In this document: positions 41,958 to 50,556 of the stretch, piece by piece
Numbering within the stretch: position 1 is the first letter of the stretch
How the letters are laid out: the number at the start of each line of letters is the position of its first letter
NCBI GenBank assembly: GCA_022799115.1
Contig: JAAWNT010000004.1
Span: 48,107 to 112,106 of the forward strand
From: Clostridiales bacterium
GTDB lineage: Bacteria; Bacillota; Clostridia; Oscillospirales; Acutalibacteraceae
Direction of reading: 5' to 3'
DNA: 64,000 nucleotides
Position numbers and translations under genes: made by a program
Notes under the pieces: generated by a model
What the model saw: the letters and a program-made list of their open reading frames with translations, nothing else
Told to the model about the DNA's origin: nothing
The model's database searches: none

Positions 41958-43799
41958 ATGAAACAGAGAACAAATTTAATTCGAATCATTTGTGCGGCAA
42001 TTTTATTTCTAGCGGTGATCCTGCTGCCGCTGCAAGGGGTGTTCCGATTAGCTGCTTTTTTAACGGTATATGCGGTCATTGGCTGGGATATTGTGTGGAA
42101 GGCGATTCGCAATATTTTACGCGGGAAGGTATTCGATGAGAACTTTTTGATGGCGGTTGCCTCTATCGGCGCTTTTTTTGTGGGGGACTATCCAGAGGGC
42201 GTTGTTGTTTTGCTGTTCTATCAGGTGGGAGAGCTGTTCCAATCGTATGCGGTGAATAAATCCAGGAGATCCATCTCCGCCATGATGGACATTCGTCCGG
42301 ATTATGCCAACGTACAGAGAGACGGTCAGTGGATCCAGGTGGATCCGGAAAAAGTTTCGGTGGGAGAGCAAATCCTTGTGAAGCCCGGAGAACGCATTCC
42401 TTTGGATGGGGAAGTTATAGACGGCGTTTCCACCATCGATACCTCTGCGCTCACAGGAGAATCCATGCCCAGAGAAGCAGAGGCTGGAAACAGCGTAATC
42501 AGCGGCTGTGTCAATCTGACCGGCGCGCTCACAGTAAAAGTGGAAAAGGAATACGGGGAGTCTACCGTGGCGAAAATTCTGGATCTGGTGGAGAATTCCA
42601 GCAGCAAAAAAGCCCGATCTGAAAATTTTATTACTCGGTTTGCTCAGTATTATACCCCTTTGGTAGTTATCGCTGCGGCGCTTCTGGCTGTCGTTCCGCC
42701 GCTTTTCACGGGCTTTGACTTTATCAATTGGATTTACCGCGCGCTCACGTTCCTGGTTATTTCCTGCCCATGTGCGCTGGTGATTTCGGTTCCGCTGAGT
42801 TTCTTTGGCGGAATCGGCGGCGCGTCAAAGCTGGGTGTGCTTGTTAAGGGAAGCAACTATTTGGAAGCTCTGGCGGATACGGAGATTGTTGTATTTGACA
42901 AGACAGGCACGCTGACAAAGGGCAGCTTCCGTGTCACCAAGATCGCGCCAAAAGGAAGGGGAGAGTTCGAGTTATTGGAGTTAGCCGCCTATGCGGAACA
43001 ATATTCCAATCACCCCATTTCCCAGTCCATCAAGAGTTCCTATGGAAAGAATATGGATCCCAATCGCGTTAGGGACATTGAAGAAATTCCCGGACATGGA
43101 GTGAAAGCGGTGGTGGACGGTCATCAGATTCTGGCAGGCAATGCCAAGCTGATGGAACGCGCGGGCGTCGCCTACGAGGAAAGCAGAGAGGCGGGGACAT
43201 TGGTTTATGTCGCTTGTGACGGTGAATATGCGGGCTCCCTATTGATTGAGGATGAGATGAAAGAGGATTCAAAAAAGGCGATTCAGAGCCTAAAACAAGC
43301 CCACATAAAAAAAACAGTGATGTTAACCGGCGATTCCGACGCGGCGGGGCAAAAGGTAGCCAAGGCTCTCGGTATGGATCAGGCGTTTACCCAGCTGCTT
43401 CCTGCTGATAAGGTGGAAAAGGTAGAGATGCTCATGGAGCAAAAATCCACCAAGGGAAAACTGGCCTTTGTGGGTGACGGCATCAACGACGCGCCCGTGC
43501 TGGCCAGAGCGGACATTGGAATTGCAATGGGCGGATTGGGATCCGACGCCGCCATTGAGGCTGCGGACGTAGTGATTATGACCGACGAACCCTCCAAGAT
43601 TGCTTCTGTGATGAAGGTCTCTCAAAAAACGCTGAGAATCGTCAAACAGAACATTGTATTTGCCTTGACAGTTAAGGCCGTTGTACTGGCGCTGGGAGCC
43701 TTGGGGCTTGCCAATATGTGGGCCGCGGTATTTGCCGACGTGGGCGTTTCCGTATTAGCGATTCTCAATGCAATCCGTGCATTAAACGTAAAAGAGTAA
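41958..43799 (+). CDS. cadA: Heavy-metal P1B-type ATPase (Zn/Cd/Pb exporter, CadA/ZntA type)
   Basis: The 613-residue pump has eight membrane helices with the ion site SCPCAL in helix 6, the phosphorylation motif DKTGTLT, TGES in the actuator domain, the HP motif NHPISQSI and GDGINDAPVLARAD. This combination fits P1B-2 zinc/cadmium exporters. The usual N-terminal HMA domain is missing and encoded by the preceding small gene. A C-terminal helix pair has NIVFALTVKAVVLALGALGL. Expression probably responds to metal through the palindrome upstream. Confidence 0.9.
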   Translation: MKQRTNLIRIICAAILFLAVILLPLQGVFRLAAFLTVYAVIGWDIVWKAIRNILRGKVFDENFLMAVASIGAFFVGDYPEGVVVLLFYQVGELFQSYAVNKSRRSISAMMDIRPDYANVQRDGQWIQVDPEKVSVGEQILVKPGERIPLDGEVIDGVSTIDTSALTGESMPREAEAGNSVISGCVNLTGALTVKVEKEYGESTVAKILDLVENSSSKKARSENFITRFAQYYTPLVVIAAALLAVVPPLFTGFDFINWIYRALTFLVISCPCALVISVPLSFFGGIGGASKLGVLVKGSNYLEALADTEIVVFDKTGTLTKGSFRVTKIAPKGRGEFELLELAAYAEQYSNHPISQSIKSSYGKNMDPNRVRDIEEIPGHGVKAVVDGHQILAGNAKLMERAGVAYEESREAGTLVYVACDGEYAGSLLIEDEMKEDSKKAIQSLKQAHIKKTVMLTGDSDAAGQKVAKALGMDQAFTQLLPADKVEKVEMLMEQKSTKGKLAFVGDGINDAPVLARADIGIAMGGLGSDAAIEAADVVIMTDEPSKIASVMKVSQKTLRIVKQNIVFALTVKAVVLALGALGLANMWAAVFADVGVSVLAILNAIRALNVKE

Positions 43800-43995
43800 T
43801 GGTATGGTCTACGGCCATGGTGCGCCTTCCGGGGAGGATTCTGTAAGTAGCTTACTTTTGCCGGCCAGCAGATTCCACCGCGGCTTGGCACCGGACGCAG
43901 CTGTGTAGACGCCCAGGGGTTTTGAGAAGCAGCCGCCAGCAAGCGACCGATATATATCTTGATGGTCTGCCACGATCAGCGCCTATACATGTGGG
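43800..43995. other. Gap of about 200 bases with no supported feature
   Basis: GC-rich in its first half with no convincing reading frame, hairpin terminator or repeat. Its composition is unlike the neighbouring intergenic regions, so it may be decayed coding sequence. Confidence 0.35.
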
Positions 43996-44024
43996 TTGAA
44001 TATCCCTTGTATTGATGCTATACT
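43996..44024 (+). promoter_or_regulatory. Sigma-A promoter of the YdeI-family gene
   Basis: TTGAAT (43996-44001), 17 bases, TATACT (44019-44024), about 66 bases before the ATG. Confidence 0.6.
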
Positions 44025-44090
44025 TTATCTGCGATAAATCGGAGGTAGTGCGCCTTTCACGGATAAGGGCGAACAAAAGGAGGGCGCATA

Positions 44091-44651
44091 ATGAGTGATA
44101 TAATGGAATTTGCCAACAGAGAAGAATTTAGAAAATGGCTTTATGAGCATTGCCAGTCAAATGCTGGCGTTTGGCTTTTATTTGGCAAAGCTGGTGGGCC
44201 GCAAACAATAAAAGCAGGAGAAGCGCTCGAAGAAGCTCTTTGCTTTGGATGGATTGACGGACAGATGCAAAGCATTGACGATAAAGCCTATAAGAAATAT
44301 TTTTCTATGCGCAGGGAGAAGAGCAAGTGGTCAGAAAAAAATAAGGCATTGGCCAAAAGCCTTGAAGAACGGGGATTGATGACCGATTTTGGCAGAAAGA
44401 AAATAGAGGAAGCCCAAAAAAACAGCCAGTGGTACGCTCCAAAGTCCATGGCGGTTACCGAGGAACAAATTACCCAGCTTTCCGCACTACTGGAAGGATA
44501 TGAACCTGCCTACACAAATTTTCAAGCCATGTCCTTATCGGTAAAGAAGACCTACACGCGAGCGTATTTTGACGCAAAGACAGATGCTGGACGGGAAAAG
44601 CGAATCGCCTGGATGGTGGATAGGCTCAATAAAAATCTAAAACCTATGTAA
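44091..44651 (+). CDS. YdeI/OmpD-associated family protein
   Basis: The 186-residue protein has the family stretches FREWLYEH-like EEFRKWLYEH, GVWLLFGK, ALCFGWIDGQMQSIDD and SKWSEKNKALAKSLEERGLM. The YdeI family has been tied to resistance to cationic peptides in Bacillus, but its biochemistry is not established. AAAGGAGGGCG precedes the ATG. It is single, with an IS3 fragment overlapping its 3' end on the other strand, so this stretch may have been acquired or rearranged. Confidence 0.82.
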   Translation: MSDIMEFANREEFRKWLYEHCQSNAGVWLLFGKAGGPQTIKAGEALEEALCFGWIDGQMQSIDDKAYKKYFSMRREKSKWSEKNKALAKSLEERGLMTDFGRKKIEEAQKNSQWYAPKSMAVTEEQITQLSALLEGYEPAYTNFQAMSLSVKKTYTRAYFDAKTDAGREKRIAWMVDRLNKNLKPM

Positions 44652-44916
44652 CGGTTATGTGCGCCTTATTGGTTTGAGATGCTTGTACATATACATATCC
44701 CAATTGGTTAGGGGAGTTTCGCTTCCGTGAAATTCCCCCTTGATACATCTTCTCATGATTGCAGAATCGGATGAAATCATGTATGCGTTCTCTGTTTTTC
44801 TGAAATAACCTGATTTTCTGGCGATAGGGACACTCTATTTTGAGAAGGGAGAAGAAATTCTCCGCTATGGCGTTGTCATTATCGTTTCCTGCTCTTGACA
44901 TGGAGGGCGTTATGCG
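44644..44916 (-). pseudogene. IS3-family transposase (OrfB) 3' fragment
   Basis: The minus-strand frame reads ITPSMSRAGNDNDNAIAENF, the conserved end of the DDE domain of IS3-family transposases (usual form SMSRKGNCxDNA), then a Glu-containing stretch and FIRFCNHEKMYQGGISRKRN. It is interrupted upstream by a TGA at about 44914 and nothing of the first two thirds of OrfB, nor OrfA, is present. Terminal inverted repeats were not recognised. Confidence 0.8.
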
Positions 44917-45035
44917 ACTCTTTTTTCAGCAGGTTTTTCTACCGCTTTCCTGTTTGCAAGGCCAAATTGCTCCGCTATCTTCCGTTGGCTTTTACAAGAA
45001 TCATTTTGTATAATTTCGTTTCATCATACAACAAC

Positions 45036-45072
45036 CCCCTGTGTAGTTTTTATCCTACACAGGGGGCCTTTT
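45036..45072. terminator. Terminator between the IS3 fragment and the dap operon
   Basis: CCCCCTGTGTAG (45036-45047) is the perfect complement of 45056-45067, followed by CCTTTT on the plus strand. On the minus strand it is 60 bases beyond the ACT gene stop and may end the lysine operon. Confidence 0.65.
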
Positions 45073-45127
45073 GGTTTATTGTCTACTTTTACTGGGACGG
45101 TTCATTACGATTCGTCCATTTTTTAAT

Positions 45128-45592
45128 TTACTGAGCCAGAGCGTTCAATATAGCTTGATAGGTGCCGTCGAAGGCGGCCTCGGTAACCAGCATACTGATC
45201 TGAGTTTCCGAGGTGGTTATGATGCGAATGTCCGCATTGGCGGAAGCGGCGGCCTTGAACACCTTGGCGGCTACGCCGGGCTCCGTTTCCATGGCGGGAT
45301 CTTCAATGGTTATTTTGCTGTTGCCGCTGCTGACGATGGGCTTTACATCGTTGTGCTTATTATGAAGATCAGCGGTAAATTCCAGCAAACGGCCCAAATC
45401 ATCGTCGTCAATGGTGAAGGAAACGCTGATTAAATCTCCTTGAGGGGGAGTGACCGAGATCATGTCGATGCTAATTCCGTAATTTGCGATTTTGTCGAAA
45501 ATGTTGGAGAACAGACCAATATCCGAGGGGATATCCACCATTGTAATCAGGGTAATATTGTCCCGAACGGTAATTTCCGGTTTTAAAGTCAT
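45128..45592 (-). CDS. Aspartokinase-type tandem ACT-domain protein
   Basis: The 154-residue protein consists of two ACT domains with patterns of the aspartokinase regulatory half: ITLITMVDIPSDIGLFSNIFDKIANYGISIDMI and, near the C-terminus, ANADIRIITTSETQISMLV (quoted by position: about 14-46 and 116-134). There is no kinase domain. It is the last gene of asd-dapA-dapB under a lysine riboswitch, so it may act as a detached lysine/threonine-sensing subunit, like the beta subunit of Bacillus LysC, which is made by internal initiation. AAAGGAGG precedes the ATG. Confidence 0.82.
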   Translation of the reverse strand: MTLKPEITVRDNITLITMVDIPSDIGLFSNIFDKIANYGISIDMISVTPPQGDLISVSFTIDDDDLGRLLEFTADLHNKHNDVKPIVSSGNSKITIEDPAMETEPGVAAKVFKAAASANADIRIITTSETQISMLVTEAAFDGTYQAILNALAQ

Positions 45593-45605
45593 AGAGCATC
45601 CTCCT

Positions 45606-46364
45606 TTACGCATCGGCCAGCATATCGGACATGGTATAAAGCCCGGGGGCTTTGCCTACCAGATAAACCGCGGCATTCACGGAACCGGTGGCAAACACCT
45701 CTTTGGACTGGGCGCAATGGGATAGGGTGAATACCTCGTCGCGACCTGCGAAGATCACGTCGTGCTCGCCCACAATGGTTCCTCCCCGCACGGAATGGAT
45801 TCCTATTTCATGTTTCCCCCGGGGTTTTCGATAGGAATGCCGATCATAGACGTACTGGGGCGTTTCGTCCATAATAGAGGCGATTCCATCGGCGATCATC
45901 AAAGCGGTGCCGCTGGGGGCGTCAATTTTTTGGTTGTGGTGTTTTTCCACGATCTCCACGTCGAAGCTATCCCCGAACACAAGCGCTGCTTTCTTAGAAA
46001 GCTCGATCATCAAATTAATGCCCAGCGACATGTTGCGGGAATAGAAGATGGCGGTCTGTTGAGAAGCTTTTGTGAGCTCTTCCACCTGATCTTTGGAATA
46101 ACCGGTGGTGCATAACACCAGAGGGATTTTCTTTTGCAGACCATAGGAGAGTAAAGGCGTGAGCACGGAAGGGTGAGAGAAATCAATTACCACATCCCCT
46201 TGCTCCTCCACTTCGTGGATCGAGGAGTAGACGGGGAAACTCCCCGACGAATCGGTTCTTAAGTCCACGCCTGCAACGATCTGACAATCATGGCGATGAG
46301 CAACCAGATCTGCGATTACCCGTCCCATCTTGCCGTTGCAGCCGCTTAATAAAATTCTGGTCAT
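45606..46364 (-). CDS. dapB: 4-hydroxy-tetrahydrodipicolinate reductase
   Basis: The 252-residue enzyme reduces HTPA in lysine and peptidoglycan precursor synthesis; its product line also gives dipicolinate in spores. It has the nucleotide loop LSGCNGKMGRVIADLV, EIVEKHHNQKIDAPSGTA (active-site His pair and Lys), and VRGGTIVGEHDVIF. It follows dapA by 78 bases that contain a CCGCGCGGA/TCCGCGCGG hairpin. Operon with asd, dapA and the ACT gene. Confidence 0.96.
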   Translation of the reverse strand: MTRILLSGCNGKMGRVIADLVAHRHDCQIVAGVDLRTDSSGSFPVYSSIHEVEEQGDVVIDFSHPSVLTPLLSYGLQKKIPLVLCTTGYSKDQVEELTKASQQTAIFYSRNMSLGINLMIELSKKAALVFGDSFDVEIVEKHHNQKIDAPSGTALMIADGIASIMDETPQYVYDRHSYRKPRGKHEIGIHSVRGGTIVGEHDVIFAGRDEVFTLSHCAQSKEVFATGSVNAAVYLVGKAPGLYTMSDMLADA

Positions 46365-46382
46365 AATTTTACTGCCTTTCCT

Positions 46383-46422
46383 CCGCGCGGATTCACAAGT
46401 GGAAACCGGGATCTCCGCGCGG
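46383..46422. repeat. GC-rich hairpin between dapA and dapB
   Basis: CCGCGCGGA (46383-46391) and TCCGCGCGG (46414-46422) are exact complements. There is no T-run, so it is more likely an RNA stabilising or processing stem than a terminator. Confidence 0.6.
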
Positions 46423-46442
46423 GGGAGAGCCCGGATCCGAGA

Positions 46443-47333
46443 TCAGTGAATCAGTTGATATTCCGCCAGGATGGTTTTGAGATGTCCGCGCATCTCCTCG
46501 CTCATTGACACCAAAGGCATCCGGCATTCTCCACATGCGTAACCCATGAGGTTCATGGCTTCTTTGACCGGGATGGGATTGACGTCCATAAACATGGCGT
46601 CCATTAATTTTAAATAGGAGAGCTGCATTTTAACGCCTGACGCCAGGTCGCCGTCCAAAATCTTTTGCGCCATTTCATGCATTTCTCTGGGGCAGATGTT
46701 GGCAAGCACAGAGATGATACCCTTTCCACCCAACGCCATAATCGCCGCGGTCTGATCGTCGTTACCGGAATAGATGTCCAGAGAATCCCCGCAAAGAGAC
46801 AACGTTTTAGCGACCGAAGAAATGTCCCCGTTGGCTTCCTTGGCGCCCACAATATTTTCGTGTTTCGCAAGCTGGGCATAAGTTTCCGGCTTAATGTTGC
46901 AGCCGGTGCGGGATGGAACATTATAAGCGATCAGGGGAATGTTTACGCTGTCTGCAATCATGTTATAGTGCTTCACAAGACCGGCCTGGGACGTTTTGTT
47001 GTAATAGGGAGTGACCACCAGCAGGGCGTCCGCGCCTATTTTCTCGGCTTCCTTAGATAGCTTTATGGCATAGGCGGTTTCGTTGCTGCCTGCGCCGGCA
47101 ATCACCGGAACCCGGCCGGCCACCTGGTCGATGGTAAACTGAATCACCTGGCAATGTTCCTCATGAGAGAGGGTGGCCGATTCTCCGGTGGTGCCGCAGG
47201 TGATAATGGAATCGGTGCCGTTTTGAATCTGGAACTCAATCAATTCCTTGAGTACCTCGTAATTGACCGAACCGTCGGTATGCATGGGGGTAATAATGGC
47301 GACGCCGGAGCCGGTAAACACTGTCTTTTTCAT
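46443..47333 (-). CDS. dapA: 4-hydroxy-tetrahydrodipicolinate synthase
   Basis: The 296-residue class I aldolase joins pyruvate and aspartate semialdehyde. GTTGESATLSHEEH carries the substrate loop, YNVPSRTGCN the catalytic Tyr and Arg region, and VGAKEANGD the Schiff-base Lys (about 163). Standard length. It lies 35 bases after asd and before dapB, in pathway order. Confidence 0.96.
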   Translation of the reverse strand: MKKTVFTGSGVAIITPMHTDGSVNYEVLKELIEFQIQNGTDSIITCGTTGESATLSHEEHCQVIQFTIDQVAGRVPVIAGAGSNETAYAIKLSKEAEKIGADALLVVTPYYNKTSQAGLVKHYNMIADSVNIPLIAYNVPSRTGCNIKPETYAQLAKHENIVGAKEANGDISSVAKTLSLCGDSLDIYSGNDDQTAAIMALGGKGIISVLANICPREMHEMAQKILDGDLASGVKMQLSYLKLMDAMFMDVNPIPVKEAMNLMGYACGECRMPLVSMSEEMRGHLKTILAEYQLIH

Positions 47334-47367
47334 GATGAGATTTACTCCCTTCTTAAAGAAACCGAAA

Positions 47368-48447
47368 TTAGTCCAAATACCCTTCGGCGCACAGCAGTTC
47401 GGCCATCAGGACCGCTCCGCCCGCGGCGCCGCGCAGGGTGTTGTGAGACATACAGACAAACTTGATGTCATATTGGGTATCGGGACGAAGCCGTCCGATG
47501 GAAACCGCCATGCCGCCTTCCAGATTACGCTCGCTCTTGATCTGGGGACGGTCGTTGTCGGTAAAATAATGCAGGAACTTTTTGGGAGCGCTGGGCAAAT
47601 TCAGCTCCTGAGCTCTTCCCTGATAGTTTTCCCAGCGATTGATGATTTCTTCCATGGTGGCCTTCTGATCCATAGACACAAATACTGCGGCGGTATGACC
47701 ATCGGAAACCGGTACACGCAAGCATTGAGAGGTGATACTGGGGGAAGAGGCGTTGACAATTTGATCTCCCTGTACGCTTCCCCAAATTTTCATGGGTTCC
47801 TGCTCGGATTTTTCTTCCTCGCCGCCGATGTAGGGAATCAGGTTATCCACCATTTCCGGCCAGGATTCAAAGGTCTTGCCGGCGCCGGAAATCGCTTGAT
47901 AAGTACAGGCCAATACCTTGGTTACTCCCAAATCCATCAGCGGATGAATGGCCGGCACATAGCTTTGCAGAGAGCAGTTGGATTTCACCGCGATGAAGCC
48001 GCGCTGGGTGCCCAAACGTTTGCGCTGAGCCGGAATAATCTCGGCATGTTTTGCATTGATTTCCGGAATAATCATAGGAACGTCGGGAGTGGACCGGTGC
48101 GCGGAGTTATTGGACATCACCGGACATTCTTTCTTGGCGTACATTTCTTCCAGCTGTTTGATCTCGTCTTTCTTCATATCCACCGCGCAGAAAACGAAGT
48201 CCACCTGAGACACGATTTGGTCAACATCGGCAACCGCATCATAAATTTTCATGTCCGCCATGGAAGCGGGAATAGGGGTGGGCATGGCCCAGCGGGTTCC
48301 CACGGCCTCCCGATAGGTTTTGCCGGCGGAGCGGGCGCTGGCCGCCAAAGCGGTTACGTTAAACCAAGGATGATTTTCCAAGAGAGATGCGAAGCGTTGT
48401 CCCACCATACCGGTTGCGCCGATGATACCTACCTTATACTGTTTCAT
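47368..48447 (-). CDS. asd: Aspartate-semialdehyde dehydrogenase (archaeal/fungal-type)
   Basis: The 359-residue NADP enzyme reduces aspartyl phosphate. GIIGATGMVGQRF is the nucleotide loop; the catalytic Cys is in VKSNCSLQS and SVSDGHTAAVFV holds the active-site His. The sequence is of the class found in archaea, fungi and many Clostridia rather than the proteobacterial one. AGGAGGTATTATT precedes the ATG at 48447; the frame is open for 56 codons upstream through the riboswitch leader. First gene of the lysine operon. Confidence 0.95.
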   Translation of the reverse strand: MKQYKVGIIGATGMVGQRFASLLENHPWFNVTALAASARSAGKTYREAVGTRWAMPTPIPASMADMKIYDAVADVDQIVSQVDFVFCAVDMKKDEIKQLEEMYAKKECPVMSNNSAHRSTPDVPMIIPEINAKHAEIIPAQRKRLGTQRGFIAVKSNCSLQSYVPAIHPLMDLGVTKVLACTYQAISGAGKTFESWPEMVDNLIPYIGGEEEKSEQEPMKIWGSVQGDQIVNASSPSITSQCLRVPVSDGHTAAVFVSMDQKATMEEIINRWENYQGRAQELNLPSAPKKFLHYFTDNDRPQIKSERNLEGGMAVSIGRLRPDTQYDIKFVCMSHNTLRGAAGGAVLMAELLCAEGYLD

Positions 48448-48490
48448 AATAATACCTCCTGTTGTTGTTAGGAAAAAAGCTGGATGCAAG

Positions 48491-48513
48491 AAAAAAACCG
48501 GTTGTAAACCGGT
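48491..48513 (-). terminator. Terminator controlled by the lysine riboswitch
   Basis: On the minus strand ACCGGTTT/AACCGGT forms a short stem followed by seven T residues. It lies between the aptamer and asd. Confidence 0.82.
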
Positions 48514-48568
48514 CATCAATAAAATATAATAGAACTTGTTTGTACAAAACACCATCGTTTTTGTACTT

Positions 48569-48733
48569 GATAGTCCTCCATCATATTTCATGATGACAGT
48601 TGCAAGGTTGTTCACCGATGCAACCAGGGCCGATGCCCGCCACGCATCCCCTTCGGCGCCGAAAGCCTTTTACTGGGAATCAACGGTTTTGGCAACCTCA
48701 AACCAGCTAATCATCTTAAGACGCGCCTCTATC
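48569..48733 (-). promoter_or_regulatory. Lysine riboswitch (L-box)
   Basis: The minus strand starts GATAGAGGCGCG and ends GGAGGACTATC, the paired ends of the L-box aptamer. Between them are the conserved GGCGCCGAAGGGGAT region, a GCATCGGCCCTGG stem-loop and ACTGTCATCATG. Lysine binding should favour the terminator at 48491 and lower expression of asd-dapA-dapB-ACT. Confidence 0.95.
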
Positions 48734-48762
48734 TTTAATTTTCAATTTTCCTATTGGATTAT

Positions 48763-48791
48763 AATATACCATTCTTCCAGAGGGATGTCAA
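48763..48791 (-). promoter_or_regulatory. Sigma-A promoter of the lysine operon
   Basis: Minus strand TTGACA (48786-48791), 17 bases, TATATT (48763-48768), about 30 bases before the aptamer. Confidence 0.8.
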
Positions 48792-48907
48792 TTTATTCGC
48801 CCTAAATTAAATAGGATTTTAATAGGATCTATGTATGAAAAGAGAGATTGGCGGCACAGACCGGCCGGAGGAAAGAAAAATCGAGGAGATAAAAAAGGAG
48901 AAAGCTT

Positions 48908-49933
48908 ATGAAGACCCATGATTTTTATTATGATTTACCAGAAGAATTGATTGCGCAAACTCCCATCCAGCAGAGAGATCAATCCCGCATGATGAAGTTG
49001 GACAGAACCTCCGGCGGCATAGAGCACCTGCATTTCTACGATTTGGTGGATCAGCTCCGTCCGGGGGACTGCTTGATTCTGAACAATTCCCGTGTGCTGC
49101 CCGCCCGTTTGTATGGGATCAAAGAAGGCACTGGGGCGAGAGTGGAGTTTTTGCTGTTATCCCAGAAAAAGGGAGACCAATGGGAAGTATTGGCGGGTCC
49201 GGGAAAAAAAGCAAAGCCGGGCAGTTCTTTTGTATTTGGCGACGGGCTGCTTCGCGCTCAGGTTTTGGAGGTGATAGAGGGGGGAAACCGGATCGTAGAG
49301 TTTTCTTATGAGGGGAATTTTTATGAGGTATTGGATCGGATTGGACAGATGCCGCTTCCTCATTATATCACGGAACGTTTGGAGGATAAGGAGCGGTATC
49401 AAACCGTGTATTCCAAGGAACCTGGCTCTGCGGCCGCCCCTACGGCCGGCCTGCACTTTACCCCAGAGCTTTTGCAAACGATTCAGGAGAAAGGAATATC
49501 GGTTGGATTTGTTACCCTGCATGTCGGTTTAGGAACGTTTCGTCCGGTTAAAGTGGACGAGATCACCGAGCACAAAATGCACGCGGAGCATTATGAGGTC
49601 AGCGAAGAGACGGCGGCGCTAATCAATGAAACCAAAGCGAAAGGCGGCCGGGTAATTGCGGTGGGGACGACCAGCTGCCGTACTTTGGAATCTGTGATGG
49701 CTAAAGAAGGAGAAATGAAAGCCTGCGAAGGATGGACCGATATTTTTATCTATCCGGGGTTTTCCTTCCGGATTTTGGACGGGTTAATTACCAATTTTCA
49801 TCTTCCGGAGAGTACGCTGATTATGCTTGTTTCCGCGTTTGCCGGTTATGACCATACTATGCGGGCCTATCAGACAGCGGTACAGGAAAGATACCGATTC
49901 TTTAGTTTTGGAGACGCAATGCTCGTGGTGTGA
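48908..49933 (+). CDS. queA: S-adenosylmethionine:tRNA ribosyltransferase-isomerase
   Basis: The 341-residue enzyme converts preQ1 in tRNA to epoxyqueuosine. It has [40 protein letters not shown] and [10 protein letters not shown], all family signatures. AAAAGGAGAAAGCTT precedes the ATG. tgt, which normally follows, is not present; 49934 onward is decayed IS sequence. The gene shows the cell works with preQ1, which fits the preQ1 switch and queT at 16 kb. Confidence 0.96.
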   Translation: MKTHDFYYDLPEELIAQTPIQQRDQSRMMKLDRTSGGIEHLHFYDLVDQLRPGDCLILNNSRVLPARLYGIKEGTGARVEFLLLSQKKGDQWEVLAGPGKKAKPGSSFVFGDGLLRAQVLEVIEGGNRIVEFSYEGNFYEVLDRIGQMPLPHYITERLEDKERYQTVYSKEPGSAAAPTAGLHFTPELLQTIQEKGISVGFVTLHVGLGTFRPVKVDEITEHKMHAEHYEVSEETAALINETKAKGGRVIAVGTTSCRTLESVMAKEGEMKACEGWTDIFIYPGFSFRILDGLITNFHLPESTLIMLVSAFAGYDHTMRAYQTAVQERYRFFSFGDAMLVV

Positions 49934-50009
49934 GTAAAAATTTTGAGCAGGAAAAAACCGCGAAGGCGCAGGTTTACGGGTGCTTATGACTTGCAATGTC
50001 TATTTTTGG
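49934..50009. other. Short stretch between queA and the IS200/IS605 remnant
   Basis: No terminator with a T-run was seen after queA. The sequence is unremarkable. Confidence 0.3.
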
Positions 50010-50207
50010 GTACAGCGCACAGCCAGGGAAATAACAAGCTTGAGTAGAAAACCTCCCAAAGTACAAGTTGGGTGCCGTGGTTACTACGCCGAAACGATGG
50101 GAGAGAATGAAGCTGCAATTCAAGAATAAACCAAAAGCCCTTTACAGGAAGACGATACCAAAGATCGGATGACGTAGAAAGAGTGTACCGACCTGTTTAC
50201 GGGATAG
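50010..50207 (+). pseudogene. Decayed IS200/IS605-family TnpA transposase C-terminal part
   Basis: From 50070 the frame reads GCRGYYAETMGENEAAIQE, stop, TKSPLQEDDTKDRMT, stop, KECTDLFTG, stop. This follows the end of IS200 TnpA proteins (usual form FWCRGYY....N...I..YI..Q...D...........DPFTG), with nonsense codons in place of YI-type residues. Just before it, in another frame, NLPKYK matches the preceding NLKYK element, so a small deletion has shifted the frame. No TnpB or intact ends were found. Confidence 0.75.
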
Positions 50208-50471
50208 ATATGGTGACAATACATAAATATGGACTGTTTTGCGGCGGTTTACATTAATAATGCGGCGTCAGACTTAGGGGTTGCGCCTGTAATCGTCCCT
50301 TTTCGGGGCTGCACAAATCATTGGGTTATGAAAAGTTTTGCTTGACGGAAAATAGAACACAGACCGCTTTGCCGGAAATATTTCGGCAAAGCATGTGTTT
50401 AGATTAAGAAGAATGGCAAGTTTGGTTGGATAGCATCTCGTCTAAATTTTAAATGGTTACGAAAGCTTAAT
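50208..50471. other. Non-coding stretch after the TnpA remnant, with one strong hairpin
   Basis: GCTTTGCCG and CGGCAAAGC (about 50370-50396) form a perfect 9-bp stem with a 9-base loop, flanked by AACACA/TGTGTT. IS200 elements carry subterminal hairpins, so this may be the element's right end. Nothing else is recognised. Confidence 0.45.
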
Positions 50472-50500
50472 TTGACATAGAGGACAACTGGCATTAAACT
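50472..50500 (+). promoter_or_regulatory. Sigma-A promoter of the second P-type ATPase
   Basis: TTGACA (50472-50477), 17 bases, TAAACT (50495-50500). An AAAGGAG ribosome site 6 bases ahead of a three-codon frame (ATG AAA AGA TAA, 50518-50529) follows before the ATPase start. Confidence 0.65.
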
Positions 50501-50556
50501 GTTAAAGGAGTATTTTTATGAAAAGATAAGATACATAGAAAAAGGGATGACAAGCT

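Noticed and set aside
47263..48471. A 402-codon plus-strand reading frame
   Set aside because: It lies entirely opposite asd and the start of dapA, which have full family motifs, operon spacing and a riboswitch. The frame is a GC-rich shadow rich in His and Gly.
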